From the NCBI GenBank assembly GCA_030052745.1, contig JANBVO010000008.1, forward strand, positions 744,001 to 808,000: a stretch of 64,000 nucleotides of DNA, given 5' to 3'. Position numbers and translations under genes: made by a program. This stretch comes from Pleurostoma richardsiae. Taxonomy: Eukaryota; Ascomycota; Sordariomycetes; Calosphaeriales; Pleurostomataceae. The notes beneath the pieces were generated by a model. It did not search any database and was not told the origin of the DNA. It was given only the letters and a program-made list of their open reading frames with translations. Of the stretch, positions 55,362 through 64,000 are shown in pieces; position 1 is the first letter of the stretch, and the number at the start of each line of letters is the position of its first letter.

Positions 55362-56417
55362 CTGATTCATTGCACCTGAGGCGCAGATAGGGCGCTCTGC
55401 ACTAGTGATGCCCAAGAGATGGAGCATGTATGAGAAGCTGTATACTGGTGAGATCACCGGAGATGACCTGCAAATCCTTTAGCCCCTCTTAGGCAGGGGA
55501 GGCAGCGGCCGGCTGGGTGGCGGGCCCGGGCAGGGAGGAAGCTGAGAAGGTCGCTGAGCAGGCATTGTGATGGATGGCCGTGTGTGACGTCCTCGAAATC
55601 TGGTAAGCCTTGTTGAGCAGGGCGAGGTTGACAGCCGTCGATGTTGCTGTGATGGTGACCAAGAGGGCGTTGGAGCTTGGGGGGCAAGAGTTGCCTAAAT
55701 ATATCTCTGGTATGTTGAGAGTGTTGGTTGGTTCAAGTGGTCCTGATGATGTCCTGACTGAGTTGTCGGTCCGGAGGACAGATATGGAGGTCGGGGGAGG
55801 GAAGGCTGTCTTATGTAGGTAGGACGGTACGGAGTAGACGGCAGACGACCTCACTTTCCAGAAGGCGGCAGAGAATAAGACAAGAGAGATACCCACAGGG
55901 TTGTAGCCTGTTGATGGTGCCCGCGCGACAGGGAGCAGCTGAGGACAAGAAATGGCAGGTCGATGTACCTTGGCCCCTTGTAACCTTTATTAGCGATAGC
56001 AGCGAGGATGTACCTCAGCAGTGGGGCAGTCCGCGTACATCCCTAGCCTAGAGCGGGTAGCTCGCTTGTGCTGTCATGATGCGCGGAGAGCCGAGAGACA
56101 AAAATACCAAAGGGCGGAGGTACATGCTGTGAGATGGCGGTGACGCAGCCCGGTCTGGGCAGTGGTGAGGCGCCGCGACGTGCAAAAAGGTGAAATTGAA
56201 ACAAGGCATTAAGTGCTCTGAACCCTGTCAGCAGCACATGCAGCCCCTGGGCCCCCTGTCAGAGAACACGAGCTTTGTACTGTACATCGGTACCTACTCG
56301 CACAGCCGCTGAATAATACAGTCTGTATGTACCTCAGCAACTTGTTCGAAACTGGCTGTCCCAAAATAGCGGTCGGCAGATCCCCACAGCGAGACCTCGT
56401 GGCCATTTTTGCAGGCA

Positions 56418-56462
56418 CCATTTGTCCCATTTGTCCCATTTGTCCTATTTGTCCCGTTTGGC
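56418..56462. repeat. 9-bp minisatellite (CCATTTGTC)5
   Basis: Five tandem 9-mers: three exact CCATTTGTC, then CTATTTGTC and CCGTTTGGC. It is in the gene-poor segment. On the minus strand it would encode Gly-Gln-Met repeats, but the containing frame has no other support as a gene. Confidence 0.9.
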
Positions 56463-59400
56463 CCGGCTGTTCCTGAGAATGAGATCCCCCATCGACTCTG
56501 ACCGATGCGCAAACGGTGCGAGACGACGGCCCCAGTCCCTTCATCTCCGTCTTGAGCGACTGAACGGCACTAGACACCGCTTCTGACGTCTTCGCCATCT
56601 TGCCACCAGGCATCCGTTATAGCCTGTAGTTAATATGCTGTGCTCACCTGCTCACCATCATCTCGTTGTTGATGGAATACCTGTGGCTCCAGGTCGCGGA
56701 GATACAGTGCATGGGACTCTGTCGATGGCATCGTTGTCATACTAGGGGCCACTGAAATGACATCTCCATGCATGGAAAACGCATAGAACGATCAGGTACC
56801 CCACTGCTGCCCGACAAGGACCAAGCTGGCATGGAAGCTCGGCAAGCCCAGTGCATGAAAGGGGAAAAAAATGGAAATTTTTTTTTGACGTTTCCGTCCC
56901 CTAACCTTGCCATCGTTTGCTTCCATTTCCAGGCTTTCCTGGATTTAATTTTGTGCTTCCAGGGCTCTCCTCAGGGGAAGTGGACCCTGCCTGCAGCGCC
57001 CTGAAGCAAATTTCACCTCTGCGACGGGCCTGTGTGTGGGAAATTGGCGAGGAGATTGCGACGTCAGTCAATTTCCAGGGCGGACATGCCAGACAGACCA
57101 CGCCAGCGTCTGCGAGGCAGCGGTCAGGAAAGAAAAGAAGCTGGAGGAGTCCAGCGTTGCTGAATACCGGGGCATTGGGCTGCTGGCAACTCCTAGCGGA
57201 CGCGTTATTGTCAGTTATTGTCAACTAATTGTCGACTAGTTCGTGGGTTTACTGCCACTCTGCGGCAGCTGAGACCAGGGCCTGGTGTATCTTGAGATGA
57301 CACCATGGCACCATGGCCAGCTGACCAGACTTGCACTGCGATGGCACCCAATATCAATATACCAAATATCACATCTACGGCCGCATGCGGCGGCAGCGGC
57401 CAAAGAAACTAGAATGCATACTGACTATGGTGCCGACACCGCGATGCCTCCTGATAAACACATGAATGGGGCGCCAAGTGCAATCACATCATCTCGCGCC
57501 TACAGGATCACTATCAGCAGCTAGCACTCTAAGCCACCGAAACAAAAGCAATATGGGACCCAACAGCGTCGTGCTCTCCGCATTTTCGGCCCTGCTTGAA
57601 GCACCGCTCCGGGACGCTCGTCATCCGGACATCATGATCGTAAAGGAACATACATTATCGCTGTGGGAAGATCGCGGGAGATAGGAGAGGGATGGGCAAT
57701 TGGACCTGCGAAGCTCCCCCGCTCCGAAGCATGAGATAACGGCTAAGGTTGGGCGCCGTCGATATCATGATTGCTCCGGGCAACGAGACACCAGCTTGTG
57801 CGCCGGAGCAAGTCGGTATCACCACCGCTGAAGTTGCCGGCTGTCCCGACTTGCCCGATAACCCTTCCGCAGATGGGGTGGTGGCTGAGCACAGTCAGCG
57901 CTGACATGGTGCTGCGGGTTGAGACGGGAGCATCCATGTGCAAGACCCCGTGAGACTCGACTTACATCTCCTGCCAGTCGCGCTGCTTCTCTCGGCGGGG
58001 GATCGAGCCAAGGCCAATACCGTACCGTGCCATGGCTAGTCGGATAACATCGCGCCAATGGAGCGGGCGAGTTACAAACACGTTGGCTAGCTTGGTTTTG
58101 CGCCTGCATCCAACTGACCCAGAACTTGGGGACCGCGCAGGACCAGTTGTCCCGGGGCCGCAGGACAAGCGCCTCCTTTCCCCCCCGTAGTCCTGCCGAT
58201 TTCCTTGTTTGGGCAGCGGAAAGATGTGCGACTGGTCAGTTGGGCTCCCGGAGGTGTGGGAACCGTCGCCGTCCCAAGACCGTGCCAGCCACGCCAGGCA
58301 TGCCGGTGGGCCGAGATGTTCCTTGCAAGCTGCGGTCTCGTCAACATCCGACGATAATTGTCAATCAGAGGCCGATGACTCATGATGCGCTGGCATCCAC
58401 GTAACCCCTCAAGGCGGGATGGCTTCAAATTCTGCCTGCATCGCGAGAGCACCGAGGCTGAGACTCGCTGTGTAAGCAACAGCCCTAGGACGTCCGAAGG
58501 ATTGCCGTACATGGGTAACGAGGGTGTGACTACTTGCACGGAAGTACAGTACATGTTGCAATTTAGCTCCAGCCTGCCCGAAGATGTCTTGGGAGTCAGA
58601 AACGGGCGGGGAACATTTCTCACGCTGAGGCTGCGTTAGCACCTCGTAAGCGCTGGGGTTACTCTGCATCACCGCCAGATTAATATCACGCTCCTAATAT
58701 GTGCGTTTGCCGATATTTTTGGCAACTGGCGGCTGCTCAAACGGAGTTCCTGCATCGAGCGCAATGTGTTCAGACCTTCGAACGTACCAGCGCGAAGCGT
58801 TACAAAGTGCTTCGTATCGCGCAAAGTCTTTGCTCCGAGTCTCGCGCCGCCGAGCAATGAGTGGGGTATGGCGACGGCTCGGCCTGCCCGCCAGCTCGTG
58901 TCTCGAAATTGCTTCTTGGGCCTCGGTGGCTGAACCATAGTTCAGCCTCATGGCGCCCGGACGGCACGCGGGAGTACCTGAGGCTAACTTGATCGACCCG
59001 GCAGAGCGAGAGACAAGAGCTGAGGCTAAATCGCGAAACCTTCCTTGATCCGTCGAGTTGGGACAGATGTCTCACTCGATAGTCTCAGACAGACGGTCCA
59101 GATCCCGGATCAGTCTAGAAACTTGGGCCTGTGTCTGCCGTCTGCGTCTTCGACTGAAAAGAGAAAAAAGGAACATCAATATAATCCAAGTCTGGAATCT
59201 GACCGCCGTCACATACGTCAGCGAAGCCCCCTTGGGTCTTGACAAGTCTCCAAGGCCAGCAGGCTAGATCCCTAGTCCAGGGCTAATAAACTGGAGCCTG
59301 TCAGCGCTGCGGCTGGTCCCTGGGCCACGTTAATTTGCAAAGTTTTCACAGTCGCACACGGATATTGCCTATCGCTACTCGAGATTTTCTTCCATGTGAA

Positions 59401-62400
59401 AGTGGGAAGGAAAGGGTCCTGGAGGCACAGACCTGTCTTTTAGGGCTGTCCGTTCCGGCTCGCTGGAACCTCGAGAGTTTCTTGCTGAAATCGCTAAGCC
59501 CAATGGCGGCAAGTGTCCAACATGAGAGAAATCTGAGTTTTTGTTGCGAGCTTTCAAACCGGAATCGAGACGGAATCGGTCTGGTCAGCCAGGAAGCTGG
59601 GCCGCTTCTTGGTCTAACACAGCATCCAGCTGTTTGTACTGTACATTCCGCTCGTCGGTGCCGTTCTGGCTCAAGCCTCCATCCAGGAAGACAGAGCCGC
59701 CTTTCCGTTGATCAACATAACGAAGACGACCATGCAAGCCATGCAAGAGGATGGCAGGCCTTGTTGCCTGGTATGTCTCATGACCAGCCGTGAGAGTCCA
59801 TCCTGTTTTTTCTCCTTCCTCTCGGCCGGCGTTTCCGCATTGACAGAGTCACCGGTGATTCTCGGGCTCGTCATCTGACTGATCGGCCCCCCGGTTCTGC
59901 TGGAGTATCCTTGTCGATGTTCGTTCCATCGCGGGGTGGTTACCAAAGCCTTGGTTCACGTTCTGGCCAATGTCTTGTCTTCAACCCCTGCCCACCCCTC
60001 ACCGCCGGTTTGGGAACCGTAGGGCGCATGCTCATTCGCTTCTGGTGCTTGTGGTGCAGCAGCTTACACGGCGGTACCAAGACATTGTCTACGGACCTAT
60101 CTAAAGCCTCCGTGTCATCGAGCCTGTCATCACTCGAAGGTGTAACCTCGGCCGCACCCTCCCCAACACGTTGCCCAGGAATTGCTGAGCAGGCTCTCTG
60201 AAGGTGATGGAGGCAACCACCACGGATGCGTGAGGAGATCTCCATCCGTTACCCCATCGGCGGCTTGTAGCGTACACGTCGTGTACACTACAACAGGAAC
60301 ATCGAAACATCACGGAATTGAGGTCCGAAATGGCTGCGGGCACCGGGCTACACCTTCGCTTCACGTCTTGGCTGTCTTATCGTCATCAGACGCCAAGGGA
60401 CGGCAGCGTCGCCGTATTACTGTACTGTTTGCTGCAAGGCACACTACTGCGGTTTGCCGGGCACTGCTTTTCCTAGAGTCCCAGAGAGTCCCAGACATCG
60501 GCCAGCTTGGAGGATATTCGTCTTCTAGAAACCGCCCGTGTAGTGGCGGATGTTGCCTAGCGTTCCAGACAAAGCGACGCTGACCGGGCAGCTCGCCAAG
60601 AATCGCAGTCTTGCTGACGAATATTGCAAGCCCCCTGTCTAGTGACTCGGCAGATTTGATCACAGACACCGTACGCGTAGCTTCAAGACACCCATTCCTC
60701 TCGGCTTTGCGGCGGACACGGTTGCGAATCTCGGACTTGCTTCCTCGGCTTTGACCGCCGCCATTGAGAGGCGGGTAGACGGAATCGGACAAGCCTCGCC
60801 TTACCTTTCCTCCTTTGAGTACCCACGGGTAGTGTAGAGTACTAAGCGTCCCCTCTGCTCCCTTTTCGGCAGCTCCAAGATCCAAAGTGGTCTAGGCGGT
60901 ACAGTTGACGGCAAGTCCGTGTGATTGCAAAATTTGTTCCTCCTCCCGTCTGTTCCTGGTCATCGTTGCGCAGCCAATAGAGAGAGGAGACGCGACTGAA
61001 ACATCCTGACGCTCTGGCCACCTGTGTTCCAGCTGGACCGGGGAACGCGCCCCACGCTTCTGCGCTACAAAACTACGGTACGTAACAAGAGTACTGTACT
61101 CAGAGTACTCCCACGTGGCCGCAAGGGATCGCCCCGGCCGGGGGAACCCCTGACGATCCCCGGCCCGGCCACTCGTGGTTGGCCCAGAGTCAGCCCGTCA
61201 GCCCGCCAGTCTTCCTCTACCGGACCTTGCCCGCAAGCGATGGTGTGTGCATGTACTGTACTGCCGGTGATGAGACTGGTGCTCAACGCAGTAGTGTAGA
61301 GTGTTTGTGGCGAGGAGACCGGTGTGAGAGCTAAAAGAGTCGAGGGCAGGCAAGAGAATGCGAGAGATGCGCAAAAGGACGCCCCCTATTCCCGATTTCG
61401 TTGTGCATTTTATGAGCTACTACACTACTGCAGGAACAAAGGGGCCAGTGGCAAACTGTTCAAGTATTCTACTTTTACACTCATTGAGCTGCACATGCGC
61501 AGTGCAAGGAGAAGGAAGCACTGGCGGAGGACCGGTTAGATGGTTCCTTTCCACTGCATCATTGCATACCGCAGGAGGGGCTTGATACTGACTTGAATAC
61601 GTGTGTTGACGGCTGCTTTGCGCCTAGCTAGAAAGCGACATAGAGGAGTGATCGAAGCAGCAACAAATCAAGGGTTTCACTCGTGGCATGACATCTGCGT
61701 TCGGATGGCTATCTCCTTGCCGACGTGCGCATTTGCATGCCATGGAGGCAAAAAAAAAAATCCGTCAACCGCAGCCGTATGTCGTTTCTGGCGTATTGGA
61801 CATCTTGGCAAAGGCGAGGACGCCTCTATTACTAGCATAGAGCAAAATGACTCCGCCGTCCTCCCGAGCCCCTGCGGTGCTGACCCGTAAAAGGCTCCGA
61901 AACGTACCTCAACGGGGAGACTTGCGCGGTATTCTCAGCCGTCCGTGCTCATCACAGTCCCCACGGCGATTCGCCGACCGCGTGACGAAAGTGAAAAGTG
62001 ACGACTGCTTTGGATGAGATCTGCTGCTGCTGCGAGAACATCGCCTGATCTAGATCGCTTACGATCAACCTCGGTCCTCAGTCCTGCCCGTAGTTCTCTT
62101 GTGAAAGTTCACGTTTCAGATGGCGCCGGCCTCGTCACGCCGCAAAATGACCTCTTCCGGGACTCTGTTTCACAGCCGGTGGGGTGGGGACGAGCGAGGC
62201 GTAAACCAGCAAAAGCTCCAGCGAGGCACAACACCTGCATTCGCGACCTTGGCTCCGAGAAGAGGTAGACGTAGAATGGTCTGTGCCAAACATTTAGAGC
62301 ACTTTCTGCCGTCTCGCAAATTGTCTCGCACCCACACGAGCTCGTTCGACTCTTGAGATGGCGGTCGTCATCAAACACAGCCTCCATCGTCCCATCGTCC

Positions 62401-62609
62401 CCCTCGTCCGGGACCGGCTTCGCCTGTGTCGCATGACCATCAGAAAGCGCCGACGCATCCGTGACTTCCAGCCTGTTCCTGACACTCGCCAAAGATCACC
62501 GGCGCGCTCGGACCGGCAGCGCAATGAGGTGATACCTGACTTCAACCTCGCCTAATTGCGTCGGCTTGTGATTATTCTCGATGGCCAACCGTCGGCCCAT
62601 CAGACTTCC

Positions 62610-63609
62610 TCAGGATGATACTAGTTCGTCGATGACCCCAGCTGCCGGCATCTGAGTGGACGTGATCCAATTCTCCATCATCGCCTGGCCGCCCGGCGCA
62701 GCCGACTGGGACCTGGTGCTCGACCCCACTGCCGCAGTACTCCTGCCGACACTACCGGCATCCCGCTTCTTCACCACCAGGCACAGCACCCGCCCGTAGA
62801 TTGAGAATCCCTCGTACGAGATGTCCATGGCTAGTTTCTTCTTGTCGTCCCGTTGGGGCTCCTCGGATGCTTCCCTCGCCTCCCTCAGACGCTTGTTCGG
62901 CCGTGAGCCATCCTCACTCTCTTCATCCGCGGAAGAGTCGGCGTCCGGTTCGTTGTCACTTGAGTCTTCATTGCCGTAGTTTCCATCCTCCTCCTCATCC
63001 TCTCCTTGTCGACGCCGCCGTTTTGGGCGTCTACTCGGCATATCCACCACTGCATCTTGATCGGCAGGAGGGACGTCATCTATCACGATGGCTTCATTTT
63101 CGTCGCTATCTTCGCGTCGAAGTCCTGGAATCCCCGATAGCTCCCTTTGCAATACCTGGTCCACATCAAGGGGATCATCGGCTGACGCGCCCGTGAGTTT
63201 ATTTGAGTTCGATGTGAGCTTTGTTTGCGTCGTGTCTCGGAAGTACTTGTGCTTGAATAGGAGCGAGTGCCGTGTGCTCGTCTCAGTCAGGAATATCGAG
63301 ACCTCGAAGTCATCTGGCTCCGGTCGCATTGTCAACTACTGACTCATCACGTCAGAGCCCGGACGGCTGCCTACCTTTGGCTACTACATCCTTGATGCCC
63401 CTCTTCTTGGTGCTCTTCTTCTTGCTGCGCTCCCTCTCCTCTCGTAGCTTGGGTAGAACGTACGGCCTGACACTCTCGATAACTTTCGGCAGAACAGGGT
63501 TCTTGGGGTTCAGCAGCCATGACTGTGCAAGGGCGGGATTGTCGAGGTAGATGCGACATTCAAGGACGGAGTACTTTGTAATCCTCAGATAACGGCGTAT
63601 TGGCGCCAT
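62610..63609 (-). CDS. Acidic, probably nuclear protein of unknown function
   Basis: Exons 63609-63375 and 63313-62610 give 312 residues; the acceptor at 63314 was chosen because it joins KDVVAK to DDFEVSIFLTETSTRHSLL in frame, whereas earlier AGs do not. The N-terminus MAPIRRYLRITKYSVLECRI and the phrase WLLNPKNPVLPKVIESVRPYVLPKLREE look strongly conserved and structured, with a basic patch (RSKKKSTKKRG) after them. The middle is an acidic, Ser/Glu/Asp-rich stretch containing PSRRPKRRRR, a likely nuclear localisation signal. A second structured block near the end reads KKKLAMDISYEGFSIYGRVL followed by CLVVKKRD. I believe this is a conserved fungal family but cannot name its function. Confidence 0.82.
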
Positions 63610-63630
63610 AGCAGCAGAAACGCAATATGA

Positions 63631-64000
63631 CTATACACGTGCTAGAATCAAGAGCCGCACCGCGAAGAATCCGAAATTGAAGATCTTTATTGCGGGTTGA
63701 AGGGATAAGCATCGGGCTAAGAAAGCGTTGCAGGACGGCAGGCCGATGATATCACTACCCGTGGGGCTGTCAGCCTTGCAGATGGGGCGTCGGCATAGCT
63801 CGCGCCTCAGCTCGGGCGCTTTCCCGCGACGCGAAAAATTTCGGGGGTCTCCCAGCAATAGATGACAGAGCTGCCAATCCCGCTGTAAGATGTAGGAGAC
63901 CATGTCAAAGTCATGGGCATCGACACTGAGGCTGCCAAAGTCCACCTTTCCGTAGGTACCTTCCCAGCGAGCCTCCGATGACTCCGTCGCAGAGGTGCAG
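63631..64000 (-). CDS. Possible 3' end of a gene cut by the window edge
   Basis: The minus strand is open from the window edge to a stop at 63631 (about 122 codons), with no ATG in the frame inside the window. The first half (WEGTYGKVDFGSLSVDAHDF, then DMVSYILQRDWQLCHLLLGD) looks like real protein; the second half is less convincing, so an intron or an earlier stop is possible. No family is recognised. It would end 21 bases from the start codon of the neighbouring gene on the same strand, which is unusually close and lowers confidence. Confidence 0.3.
   Translation of the reverse strand, partial: CTSATESSEARWEGTYGKVDFGSLSVDAHDFDMVSYILQRDWQLCHLLLGDPRNFSRRGKAPELRRELCRRPICKADSPTGSDIIGLPSCNAFLARCLSLQPAIKIFNFGFFAVRLLILARV

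Larger units (their letters stand above)
53462..62609. other. 9.1-kb stretch without a supportable gene
   Basis: In contrast to the rest of the window, where gaps rarely exceed 1-2 kb, this section has no frame with recognisable domains or consistent splice joins. The open frames present (for example minus strand 58087-58623 and 60361-60885) are short and low in family-like content. Base composition is not AT-rich and I see no transposase, reverse transcriptase or long terminal repeat. What it does contain is listed separately: a weak exon-like frame near 55.2 kb, a 9-bp minisatellite at 56.4 kb, and six TACTGTAC words between 56.2 and 61.3 kb. SAM37's promoter lies at its left edge. Confidence 0.6.

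Noticed and set aside
58087-58623. 178-codon minus-strand frame in the gene desert
   Set aside because: Composition is irregular, with no domain, no splice partner and an overlapping frame on the other strand of similar length.
60361-60885. 174-codon minus-strand frame in the gene desert
   Set aside because: Rich in Arg, Ser and Gly with no recognisable fold; likely chance.
53462-62609. Retroelement, other virus-like element or DNA transposon remnant in the desert
   Set aside because: No reverse transcriptase, integrase, transposase or capsid-like string, no terminal repeats and no AT-rich decay were seen by eye. A repeat-library search would be decisive.
1-64000. CRISPR array, operon or biosynthetic gene cluster
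   Set aside because: Spliced eukaryotic genes of mixed housekeeping function; no regularly spaced repeats, no polyketide or peptide synthetase, no cluster regulator.

Overview
This window looks like nuclear DNA of a filamentous ascomycete, most likely a Sordariomycete. Genes carry short GT-AG introns (about 50-110 nt, often with a CTAAC/CTGAC-like branch site). CTG is decoded as leucine by a recognisable tRNA-Leu(CAG). Intergenic DNA is rich in GGTA/TACC words, and several proteins are typical of Pezizomycotina (BimC-type kinesin-5, xylitol dehydrogenase, amino-acid permease). Base composition is balanced and I see no AT-rich, RIP-like block. Coordinates of spliced genes below are whole spans from ATG to stop; exon limits were read by eye from frame, splice sites and family conservation.

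Layout. 1-13 kb: a Rab4-type GTPase, a peroxisomal-looking short-chain dehydrogenase, an arginine/serine-rich protein with a dsRBD-like segment, a D-2-hydroxyacid dehydrogenase, an oleate-hydratase/MCRA flavoprotein and an amino-acid permease. 13-20 kb: an intron-bearing tRNA-Leu(CAG), two folylpolyglutamate synthase paralogues placed tail to tail, and MIC60 (mitochondrial cristae organiser). 20-25 kb: a Rab5 GTPase and the Sac1 phosphoinositide phosphatase, divergently transcribed. 26-31 kb: an intracellular GH2 beta-mannosidase convergent with xylitol dehydrogenase. 32-44 kb: a 1269-residue membrane-anchored protein of unknown role, a PHAF1/UPF0183 homologue, and kinesin-5. 44-53.5 kb: a HAD-superfamily dehalogenase-like protein, a Rrn9-like Pol I initiation factor with a C2H2 finger, NOP7/pescadillo, the PIG-U subunit of GPI transamidase, and SAM37. 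53.5-62.6 kb: about 9 kb with no gene I can support, containing a recurrent TACTGTAC word and a small minisatellite. 62.6-64 kb: a conserved-looking acidic nuclear protein and the possible 3' end of a gene cut by the window edge.

The genes are mostly housekeeping and do not form a biosynthetic cluster, provirus or defence island. Loose themes are endomembrane identity (Rab4, Rab5, Sac1, PIG-U, PHAF1), mitochondria (MIC60, SAM37, the FPGS with a presequence), and ribosome synthesis (Rrn9-like, NOP7). The points most worth following are: the convergent FPGS pair; a PTS1 signal confined to a 30-nt terminal exon of the SDR; a Rab4 with Thr in place of the catalytic Gln; an MCRA protein lacking the catalytic Glu; a Rrn9-like protein carrying a zinc finger; and the motif-rich gene desert. 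I found no clear new multi-gene system.
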